This document shows, piece by piece, positions 54,971 to 64,000 of a DNA stretch of 64,000 nucleotides. How positions within the stretch are numbered: position 1 is the first letter of the stretch; each line of letters opens with the position of its first letter. Source of the stretch: Cladophialophora immunda (taxonomy: Eukaryota; Ascomycota; Eurotiomycetes; Chaetothyriales; Herpotrichiellaceae); assembly GCF_000835495.1 (NCBI RefSeq), contig NW_015622541.1, positions 7,564,001 to 7,628,000 of the forward strand. The letters are read 5' to 3'. The notes under the pieces are model-generated. The model had not been told where the DNA came from, made no database searches, and saw only the letters and a program-made list of their open reading frames with translations. A program made the translations under genes and the position numbers.

Positions 54971-57876
54971 ATGGCTTGTTGTTACATCGCGGCTTTCTGC
55001 GTTGGACAACTCGTTAAAGCCTGTCACTTCTTTGACTTCGATGATGGCATCACCTACAACGATGATCTCTCAGCACCACGCCAGGCCGGAAGCATGGCTG
55101 AAACGGCAAACAATCGGTTCAAAGAGTCGAGGGTGTCCAACTCAATCACACTTTCATTGGAGGGTCTAACGTGTGCTGCATGCGTTCAGGCAGTGGAGTC
55201 GGCACTCCTAAGAGTCCAAGGAGTGCGTGATGCTCGCGTGTCTCTGAAGCTACAGCAGGCTACTGTTATCTGCGATCGCGGAGACGAGAGAGCTCTTGAT
55301 CCTAGTATGCTAGTACATGCCGTACAGGATGCTGGGTACAAGGCCGAACTCGGGCAACGCCCACGCGCTGAAACAATCAAAGTGCTCATGGCGACGAAAG
55401 AAATCAAAGAGCTCAAGATGACATGCTACAAGATTTTGAAGTACTCCTCGGCGGTCAATGTATTCCAGTGGGGTCTATACTGGCTTTCTCACGGCTGGCT
55501 CGGACCGCCTTGGGCGGGCATTTTGGCCTGGATGCTGAGCCTGTCGTCGATTGTTGCCAGCCTATACTGCCAATACCGCCACGTGTCGCAGCTCCATCGC
55601 GAGGCATGGAGGTTGATAAAATCATGGACCGCCAACATGAACACTCTGATATTATTATCCACGGGCTTGGGGTTTTTGATCAGTATCCTGGACCTGGCCG
55701 TTAGGGGCCCGCTCCTGGCAAGCTCCTATGAGACCACTACACTTGGATTGATCTTGGTGGTGAAAATGGGGAGGCTGCTGGATCTGCTATCGCAAAGACA
55801 GGCCTCCAGGAATCTTGTGGGCTTGGTTCGCCTTTCCTCGAAAATGGAGCAGGTCATCCTATATCCAGACAATAAAGTGAGCACCTGCCTCTGTCTATTC
55901 ATCATGCCAAGCTCTTTGTTTTATTTTGGTTTTGTGGAATCGTCGTCTGACTCGTGAGCATAGCGATTACCCGCTTCCTTTGTGCGAGCGGGGGATCAAG
56001 TGGTGATCGAGCCATTCACGGTCGTTCCCTGCGACTGCTACATCGCGGTGGGCGCATCTCAAGTCAACGAATCCATCATGACAGGGGAATCCATTCCTAT
56101 CGACAAGAGCACTGGAGACTTTCTCCTCGCGGGTACTCGAAACTTGCAGGGATCGCTGATTTGTACGGTCCATAAAGAATGCGGGTACTCGTTCTACGAT
56201 CAACTGGTTGATGGAGTCACCGAGGCTATGGCCGGCAAGCTCGATTCATACCGGTATCTTGACGCCATTATCAAACATTTCATTATCGGCGTGGTGATTG
56301 CGGCCACTGTTATCCCAATATTCGTGTTTTACTGCACATTCGAACCACAGTTGCCTCTTGCCGACTGTTTGATCGCCCTGGCGAAGCGAGCGATGACCAT
56401 ATTGGTCAGCGCCTGTCCTTGTGCACTCGGCTTAGCAAGCCCATCAGCTGTAGTAGCATTCGTCGGTCAGCCAAACTTACTCTGAAGTCAGGCCTCGAAC
56501 CATATTTGCTAATATCTCTGGAACAGATGCGGCACAGCAGAAAGGGATTCTAGTCTCACAAGCTGCCAACACCATCTACAACCTCGCCACAACTGGTCAG
56601 GTTGTCCTAGACAAAACGGGAACTCTTACTCAAGGATCTCTCAGAGTCAGTAGTTGCACGCTCGAAACGACATGGGCCGGACGTGAGTTGATGGTTTGGA
56701 CATTGGTATGTGCTATTGAAGAGGAGGAGGCGAATGGCCACCCAATAGCTCGAGCGATATTCAAGGAAGGTATTCGACGGTTGGGAGTTACGTGGCAGAA
56801 CTACAGAATACGAGACCCTCCAGTTCAAAAATATCAAGGGATCTCAGGGAAAGGTGTCAGCGGCGACGTTGAGGTCCAACCCAGTGTGTGGCACACCGTC
56901 CATATTGGGAGTCTACGTTTCCTGGAAGAATGTGCCATTGACCCTCCCACGAGGAATGGATCGAATCAAGCCCCGGGTATAAGGATCTATGTGGCTGTTG
57001 ACGGGGAATATGTCATGAGCATCCTCTTACAGGCAAGTTACATCGTGCTAGTATTTTTGCACTGCCGCGAAGACTAATCTCCCGCAGGACCAAATAAGGC
57101 TCGATACTCTGAGCACCATTCAAGAACTCTGCAATGACGGGTTAAAATGCTATATGGTGAGATCAGCCGGGCGGTTTCCATGAGCAGAACAGCTATGCTA
57201 ACTACTTCATAACAGCTTACAGGGGACTCTAAAGAGGAAGCCAACCGGGTGTCCCACATTCTTAATATCCCTGTATTGGCGTCTCAAGCGATGCCTATGG
57301 AGAAACTGGACCTCGTGCGCTCGCTACAGAAGCAAGGCCAGAAGGTCGCCATGGCAAGTGCTGAGCCATTTCCCATACCGTCCATCATCCGCGCAGGTAG
57401 ACAGAAAACTGACAATCGTATTCGATAACGCTCAGGTTGGAGACGGACTCAATGATGCACCCAGTCTTGCAGCAGCGGACGTTGGCATCATCATAGCGCA
57501 CGGCTCTGCGCTATCGACCATGGGCGGCTCCGTCGTGTTCCTGAAATCAAGTCTCGGCCAGCTTCCTCTGATATTCAAAATGGCCCGAAGGACGAAACAG
57601 CAGATCTCGTTCAACCTCAAGTGGGCGCTGGCGTACAACTTCTGTGCCCTGGTCCTGGCGACAGGGCTCACCAAGCCTTTCGGCGTGATACTGACACCGT
57701 AAGTTATTCGAGCAATGAACCGTTCCATTTGAGGGTCTGATGTGATGCTGATAAAGTGATTCAGGACGACTGGAGCTGCTCTTATGTCGGCTTCATCCGT
57801 GGCCATTACATTTCAGAGCCTGAGACTTCGGGAACAGCTAGCAAAGCTTGGTACACGGCATGCATTGTCCTCCTAG
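54971..57876 (+). CDS. Copper-type P1B ATPase (heavy-metal transporting)
   Basis: ATP-driven Cu(I)-type exporter of about 830 residues in seven exons. One heavy-metal-associated domain with GLTCAACVQAV (Cys68/Cys71), then a metal-path motif SACPCALGLASPSA (CPC), TGES actuator loop, the phosphorylation site DKTGTLT, a GHPIARA HP motif, LTGDS and GDGLNDAP. Introns at 57033-57087 and 57354-57435 have GC-AG ends: both donors read GCAAGT, and only this splicing restores LLQDQIR and KVAMVGDGLND. Stop at 57874-57876. Probably loads copper into secretory compartments (Ccc2/CrpA-like) or detoxifies it. Confidence 0.9.
57033..57087 (+). other. GC-AG intron in P1B ATPase gene
   Basis: The 55-nt intron starts GCAAGTTAC and ends CCCGCAG. 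Splicing joins SILLQ to DQIRLDT, the family's conserved D-x-x-R run. No usable GT donor lies close by. Confidence 0.8.
57354..57435 (+). other. Second GC-AG intron in P1B ATPase gene
   Basis: The 82-nt intron starts GCAAGTGCTG and ends CGCTCAG. Splicing yields KVAMVGDGLNDAP, which is invariant in P-type ATPases. Both GC donors keep the strong AAGT extension typical of GC-AG introns. Confidence 0.82.
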
Positions 57877-58200
57877 ACAAAAATCAACTGTGTTAGGGAT
57901 GATAGAACTTGAGAAATGCAGGAGCGGAGATATGGTATAGCGACGAATCAAAGATTGACGCAACGGATTTTACAAGAACCTTGCGCCGTAACAATCATGC
58001 ATTTTGCTATTTTTTGAGTAGCCGACAATTATTGGAAGAATTGACGTTGGATTCTTCGTCGACCGTTGTTTTCTACCCGCGCTTGAGACATTCTCATTTT
58101 TCACCACTTCCACCAGCGTTCCACTTCCCCATATAGCCATTGCTTGCCGCCGTCAACTGAGCAAGATCATTATTGGAAAAGCCGGTTCCCGAAGAACCTT
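57877..58200. other. Convergent intergenic region
   Basis: 324 nt between the ATPase and AceTr stop codons. No feature seen. Confidence 0.4.
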
Positions 58201-59477
58201 TCAGTCTCGGCGCCTCTTCTCCCAAAATCTGCTCAAATCTCCCACCGGAAGCTTGATGGGAAGGTTCACCGTGTCGAAAAGTTGGACCATGAGTAGGTAC
58301 CACCCCAGGATACTTGTGACAAAGAGCGATGCGCCGCCACCCTATACGTGTTCCATGCTGTCAGCATGCAAGGAATCAGGAGATCGTCAAGGAGGACGGG
58401 GGCATGGAACTTACGACAATCAGCCGGTTTCCGACAACGGTGTCCCCGACTCCGAGCCTCCAATAGGCGGCGCTGAGAAGCGAAAAGACCATGACCAAAG
58501 ACCCGAAGACGGCCAAGAAGACCACGTTGGTTGTGAGGGCGCAGATGCCGTAGATGACAACCAGAATATCCATGGAAAGGAGGAAGAATGCTATGGACAG
58601 GTTAGTTGCTTTTGCATGGATGCACTGAAGAATTGGCTCAAGGAGGACAGACCGTAGGTGTTCACAAACCCTTCGCTTGAGAGGCCTTGGAGGTTATCGG
58701 TGCCGCTCGCGGAGTAGGGTGCTTTAATCCCGTCGGTCAGCATTGATGGGAGACAGGGAGGTCTTGTCTTCCCGATCGCACGTGTCGTCAACGTACCTCC
58801 AACATTTAAAGCTGGTGCGAGAGTAAACCCGAATGCCAGCCAGAAAGCGCCTACACCATCAACCAGTTAGACAACTAGTCCTCGGGCTGTCATACAGTGT
58901 CTCAGCGGGATGGGGTCCTTACCGAAGGAAGAAAAGACCACGAATGAGAATGTATTGCCCAAGATAAATTCTAGGAGCCCACTGATCGCCAGCATCGTGC
59001 CGCCGAGAAAGACGATTGCTCCGCTGAGCGAGTGAAGAGGAAGTGGTCAGAATGTGCCTCAAATTCGCCCAGAGGGATATCTGTGTGCGAGGGAGATCCG
59101 GACTCACGTCAAAGCGATGCCGTTGCCGCCAGCTCCACCCCACCCCATTAATGCAATGGAAAATGGTGTGGTGGTGACAACGAAGCTGGCCAGCGCCCTA
59201 CAACCAAATCATCAGCTCGTTCCTCTCCTTTCTCCTGCATGGAAAGCGTAGAAACTTACAAGGGAGTGGGGTTCGCCAGCTTCTTCATCAGAGAATGCTC
59301 TCCGCGTTTTAGAGGGTTGAGGTAAAGTCTTTCGAATTGCTCGGGAGACAAGGTGATGGTGGTGCTAACACGTTGCAAGTCTCTCACGCCTTCGCCTTGT
59401 TCCGAAACCGTGGCCATTTTGTCAGCGTTCGGCGCGAAACCGTTCTCCATCGATTGAACATCCATGACTGCTCTCAT
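58201..59477 (-). CDS. Acetate/succinate transporter, AceTr (GPR1/FUN34/YaaH) family
   Basis: Six-helix plasma-membrane carboxylate channel/transporter. The first exon has the cytosolic tail ending MKKLANPTP, the start of the NPxPLxL motif, completed after an intron as LALASF. Helices follow: [89 protein letters not shown] and [16 protein letters not shown]. The stop is at 58201. A 25-residue loop after helix 4 is longer than usual and could hide a splice I did not resolve. Start is 59477, with further ATGs at 59465 and 59450. Divergent from the second Zn2Cys6 regulator across 1.85 kb. Confidence 0.86.
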
Positions 59478-61326
59478 GCTTCAGAATCAAGCTCAGGGTG
59501 AAGACAGTCTTTGGTGCTTTGCTTCTGTCAATTAGGTGGCTGCTGAGTCGGACGGTGTGTTCCTAGACTGGAGGCGGAATGAAAACATTGTTAATGGTAT
59601 ATAGCAGACCATACCTGGTCATCCAGGCCTGTCCAACCGATCTTTCTCCGACCTCTAAAGGCTATGCAAGCTCGGACCGCGGACCCGGCGGAGTTGTCTG
59701 CTTGTGCTCCCCGGTGGAAGCACAAGGCCCGGACCACATGGCTCTAGAAATCGGTCCCGGCCGTGAGATTGCGGCTTCGATGTCTCGGCGCGTCTTGGTT
59801 TCGGTCGTTTGACCTACGCAATACGGATGACGGACCATTGATATTTTCAATTGAAAGAGATGGCAAAGCTTTATCGGCTCTCATGCGTTGATCATGACAA
59901 TATGATGTGGATTGAGAAACGAGGATATTGATTCTGAGGTGGTCAGTCCAAGCCCTCATTCACAGCTACAGATGGATAGGGGCATGTCACGTGAGACAGC
60001 TCTGTGAAACGGAGGTGATAAGCAGGACGGGCCGGCGACCGCGATCCCAATGACACCTCTTTTTGGATGCTTTCCCCATTTTCATGTTTCCGAGTACAGT
60101 CGGGACCGGGCTGCAGACGGCTCAGTGCTTACCACGTGAGTTCATGAGGCCCAATCTCTCTCCGGTGTTTCCCATTCACTCCGGGGAGCAGGTCATAAGG
60201 CTGCGAGCAACACATGGGAATGTCATGGTTTCGACAACTATAAGTTTTGAATTGACTTCGACCAGAATACGTTCACTCGCCCTGGCGCTGACAGAGTAGG
60301 CCACCCTTTGGCAGGCTTGAGAAAATATCAATAACAGGTAGGCCTGGACAGCTCGCGCCATCGGATACTCTTTCTCCTCTGTCCAACAGCTGGGCCTTTT
60401 CACCCTGATCTGAGAAAGCCGCTGAATGGTGTTGCTGCAGCCATACTAGAGCCACCAGAAAACCAAAGTGCGTCAGGTCAAGCAAAATACAGGCGTCCCA
60501 GATAACACAACGCCCATCTCCGGGCGATTCAGGTCTTGCAGCCTTCGAGGAGTGGGGATGTTCTGCTGGACTTCAAAAGAAGGAGCTGGAGTACACGATC
60601 CTAACGACGTTGGAAAGCATTCTGCGATACGTGAGTCTTCCTGGCCAGGAGCTGGACCATTACTCCAAGCCGCTTCAATACTACTACTGTACTCCAGAAG
60701 CCTCAACGACGTAAGATCGGGCTGGACCGGGCCCACAAATGCTGGGAATGAATGGCCTTGGACCGTGGACTATCCAACCTTGGGGAAATCGTTGCCTCTC
60801 GAAGATCTAGTTTCGTGCGCCTCCGCAGTCTCGGCTTCCACGTCCGCCTTTGACTTGGCCTGGATTTACTGAGTATTGACACACGGAATTCGATGTTTGC
60901 CGTGGCCCCAGGGACGTCCTTGAAGAAATAGAGTCCGTCTCCCTCCACCTTGCTCTGGACAGATCTCCGTTGCCCTGGGGAGTTCGGAGCATTGCATTGG
61001 CCAAGGACCCCCTGGCTAGACTTCAGCACAGTCAATCAAGACATTGGTTCCAACCTTGTAGCTTGAACCCCGCGTTCAGCTACCGTGGCGCCGTGGAATG
61101 GATCCTCCATCCTGTCCAATCTACCCGCGTCCTCCCGACCGCCTCCTTGCCGCCAATACCTATTACTGCTCGGTCACAACCCCGCATCACCCCAGAACCC
61201 CGCCGAGAAAAGTCTTGGACGTCGTAAGCTGCGGACAATCTTGGACTCGTAGCACGATCCTACATTGGAAAATGATATCAAGGCTGCGCACCTTCAGCCT
61301 AGATTACTCACCTAGAAGTTGTCCTG
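59478..61326. promoter_or_regulatory. Long divergent intergenic region, AceTr / second regulator
   Basis: 1.85 kb between starts. CCGCGG at 59677-59682. A 101-codon open frame without an ATG (60409-60714) is described separately. Otherwise nothing recognised. Confidence 0.4.
60409..60714 (+). other. ATG-less open frame, possible gene remnant
   Basis: A 101-codon frame, open but without an ATG, ends at TAA 60712-60714. Its C-terminal part (LAAFEEWGCSAGLQKKEL, YTILTTLESILRY) has the composition of real helical protein and resembles a piece of a fungal regulator, but I cannot place it. It may be an exon of an unrecognised gene or a decayed relict. Confidence 0.2.
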
Positions 61327-63958
61327 ATGAATGAGCAACGAGAGCCAAAACGAGTTCGGCAGGCGTGCCAGAATTGTCGGTAAGCAGACCACATACTGTT
61401 TGATGCACTGATCCATCTGTCACCGCAACCAACTTACCCAACGCCATATCCCATAGTCGCAAAAAGTCCAAATGCGATGGACAGAAGCCGACCTGCAGCT
61501 TCTGTCACCGATTGAATCAGGAATGCAGCTACGATGATGGCCCAGTCGTTTGTCATCATGCGCATCCAAGAGCTAGCAGTACAGAGGTGTGTGTGTGTTC
61601 GCCATCTCCGTCCCATTGTGGCCTTCCGGTTGTTGTCCATCGGCTGAGTTATATGTAATAGGATATCAACCTCGCGACCAGAGTTGCTTTGTTAGAGGCA
61701 AAGCTCAGTCTCTTGAATGATGCCAGCTATGAGTATGGAGTCTCGATGTCCCCGGGCACGTTCTTGGGAGGCTAATTAAGCAAACAGTGGCCTCATGCGG
61801 AGCATGGAAGACTATCCCCCCTTCTCAAAGAGGAAGACTTCCTCAACAGGTCTTTCGGCCCCTTCCGATAAGTCAGGCGACAGCCCAGAGCCGTCGTCGG
61901 CTATCAATACAGTGCCACGGTGCGTAAGGTCCTGGCGATTCATCCTCGCCAAACGAGTCGTATATGTTGATGCTGATATTGTCAGCAGCAAGTTCACCCA
62001 ACTGCCTCCAGTTTCAGCTCTGCGATCGATTCTGAGCACCTACTTCCAGCACTGCCAGAACCAACCATACGTCTACTTCCGTGAAGAGTCGTTCTTTCGT
62101 CGCCTGGACAACGGTGAACTCCCGCAATACCTGCTCATGGCTATGATCGCAATCGCCGCGCGCTTCTCAACCGATCCTTTTTTCGAGTCCAAAACACTCG
62201 AGGCTACAGAGGCATATGGTCGGACCGCCTGGAATGAAATCTTTGATAAAGCGTTTGCCGACGATCATCATCTGCTCGAGATCCACGCGGTTCAAGCCAC
62301 GAACATGTTGGCAGTGGTAGACTTCACAGGTGAGTACTATGAAACCTCTCAACTTATGCTGAGAATAGATATTCGACTGATCTCTCAAATTTCCGAGTTC
62401 GTAGCTGGTCGCCACCATCTCGGATGGGTCAAAATAGGACTCGCAGTTAGATTCGCTCAGAGCCTGCAGCTCAACTCCGAACCACGAGTGGCTTTATCGT
62501 ACGAAGAGGAGGACGAGAGGCGTCTGACTTTTTGGTCAGTCTACATGCTCGATCGGCTATCCTCGTGTGGTGCATTTAGGCCGCCGGCCATCTCAGATAC
62601 CGATTGTTCGACCCTCCTGCCTACGGACAACCCTGACGTGGGTTGTAACACTCTTGACCTCAGAACACTGGGGGAATTCTATGGGGACGACAAGACCGAT
62701 GATTTGGATTCGTTTGCGCACACCATTCTGATGGCCTCGGCCCTGGGCCGGGTGGAACGCCAGATGCTCCAGAAACAGGGCTGCAACGACCCTTACCCTC
62801 CATGGGACTCACGAAGCGACTTCGCAGCCATATACAGCATGCTCTTGAGTTTCGAAGGGTACTCGAAAATCACGGATGTGATGTTTTCAGAGGCGATTAT
62901 ATCTCGATATATCCTGCCCGACGGTTCGATTGACCACGCAGCGGCCGGCCACTTCGTCTTCTCGACAATGCTATACCACATGAATCAGTGTCTGCTGCAC
63001 CATCCCTTCTTACTTCGAAAACGGCTCGAATCATGCAGAGCCCGGGTCCCGCTGAGCTTCTTGCGCGAAATCCTCCGCCGCTCTCTAGAGCATGCTTACC
63101 AACTGATATTCACGCTTCGAACGGTGCAGAAACACGGAATGACCTTCACCTCATTCTACGGGTATGCAATGACGGTTGCTGGGGTAATCTGCAGACTATT
63201 TGCATACCACGACGACGAGGCCACACGTAATACGGCAAAGCAGCTCTACGAGTACTCTCTGGAATTTCTGGAGCGGGGGCAGGCGTTTTGGGGCCATTAC
63301 CCTGGAATGGTAAGTCAATTTGTAAAAGCATTCTGCAAGTCGCTCTTGATTATCCTTCCCTCCCACTGATCGTATTGATCTCGGTCTGCAAATGGGTGTA
63401 CCTGACTGAGATTCGAACTAGGCCATTGCCCTCAAAAACTTCAATCCAGATGCGACATCTGCTCGATCGCTTGTGACAGCGGCTCATCCCCCAGAGCTCT
63501 CGCGGGACTCCAACACGGAGATGATAGACAACCTCCTTGACTATGGCTGGCTGTCGGATCCAGCTCGGTACAAATCCATGACTGTTGACGGGTTTCAGAT
63601 CTCCGACCTGTCCCCCAAATCGCTGCATGTGGATAATGTCCAAGATGGCACCAACTCGGCCACTCACACAGCAATATTAAATGCGTCGTCAACGACGGCC
63701 AACACGATTGAACCGACGAGTCGAGTGATGCCATCGTCAAAGCCTCTTTCTCCGCAACGTGAGAATGTTAGTTCAGAGCACTTTGACTTTGACAGCCACA
63801 CTCCTCTCCCAGACGAACTGAACATGGATTTCATCACTCACGCGGATCTGGTCCCGGAGGACTCGTGGAGTGATTTTATCGCTGCCGGCAAAACCACCCC
63901 GTTCTCATTTCCTCCACCAGCTCCGTCCACTGCGATGTGGACGCAAATGATGGAGTAA
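61327..63958 (+). CDS. Zn2Cys6 transcription factor with fungal_trans domain
   Basis: Nuclear regulator of about 770 residues from several exons. Exon 1 (MNEQREPKRVRQACQNC) and exon 2 together give the zinc cluster: Cys14, Cys17, Cys24, Cys31, Cys34, Cys41 (C-x2-C-x6-C-x6-C-x2-C-x6-C). A short linker with a leucine-rich coil (VALLEAKLSLL) follows. The next large exon (from about 61796) encodes the fungal-specific regulator domain: STYFQHCQNQPYVYFREESFF, LLMAMIAIAARFS, LTFWSVYMLDRLSSCG. A last exon gives a Ser/Thr/Pro-rich tail. The donor after exon 2 lies in a GT repeat (about 61590) and is ambiguous. Not XlnR by any feature I can see; target unknown. Confidence 0.87.
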
Positions 63959-64000
63959 ACAACTGGCCATAGGTGGCGGTGGTATGTTTATGAGCGAAGA

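Noticed and set aside
61580..61600. GT repeat as a functional element
   Set aside because: It is only a short run at a splice donor; it makes the exon edge ambiguous but shows no other sign of function.
1..64000. Polyketide synthase, NRPS or terpene synthase core gene
   Set aside because: No ketosynthase, acyltransferase, condensation or terpene-synthase motif was found in any frame; the longest coding regions are all assigned to other families.
1..64000. Transposable element or repeat-induced point mutation tract
   Set aside because: No transposase, reverse transcriptase, long terminal repeat or AT-rich RIP-like block was seen.

Overview
The window is nuclear DNA of a filamentous ascomycete (Pezizomycotina). 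Nearly every gene is split by short introns of about 45-160 nt with GT-AG ends. Genes lie on both strands without operons, and many families are typically fungal: TRI12-type MFS pumps, Zn2Cys6 regulators, NmrA-like proteins, an EthD protein and a questin-oxidase-like protein. Family content would suit a Eurotiomycete such as a black yeast of the Chaetothyriales, but this is a weak inference. I found no rRNA, tRNA, CRISPR or clear transposon.

Layout. 0-10 kb: the end of a TRI12 MFS pump, a P450, an SDR, a mitochondrial-type family III CoA-transferase and a RidA deaminase. 10-17 kb: a quinone-reductase-like MDR enzyme, a YCII protein, an AKR8-like aldo-keto reductase, a histidinol-dehydrogenase-family oxidoreductase and an SDR interrupted by an in-frame stop. 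17-32 kb: GST, EthD, NmrA-like, SnoaL-like, MDR, two SDRs, an MFS carrier and a Zn2Cys6 regulator. 33-42 kb: an alpha/beta hydrolase, a CocE-type hydrolase, a questin-oxidase-like protein, a four-exon scytalone-dehydratase-like protein and a second TRI12 pump. 43-52 kb: an ISG12/IFI6-like protein, a hypothetical protein, a frameshifted NmrA-like gene, an SDR and a zinc alcohol dehydrogenase. 52-64 kb: a membrane-anchored linalool dehydratase/isomerase-like protein, a copper-type P1B ATPase with two GC-AG introns, an AceTr acetate transporter and a second Zn2Cys6 regulator.

How they may work together. The 17-42 kb part resembles the tailoring half of fungal anthraquinone/xanthone clusters (GST, EthD, NmrA, SnoaL, SDR, scytalone-dehydratase-like and questin-oxidase-like enzymes, with pumps and a regulator). 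No polyketide synthase is present. The neighbours are hydrolases, a CoA-transferase, RidA and a dehydrogenase of catabolic type. I therefore infer either a tailoring arm whose synthase lies outside the window, or an island that imports, modifies and breaks down an aromatic polyketide-like compound. Several promoters share a CCGCGG palindrome that could be a common Zn2Cys6 site. Many genes form divergent pairs: P450/SDR, AKR/HDH-like, NmrA/SnoaL, MFS/SDR, dehydratase/MFS, ADH/LDI-like and AceTr/TF.

Two genes carry lesions (stop at 16809-16811; missing base near 46785), so the region may be partly decaying, or those bases may be sequencing errors. All function calls come from reading motifs and family resemblance; no database search was run.
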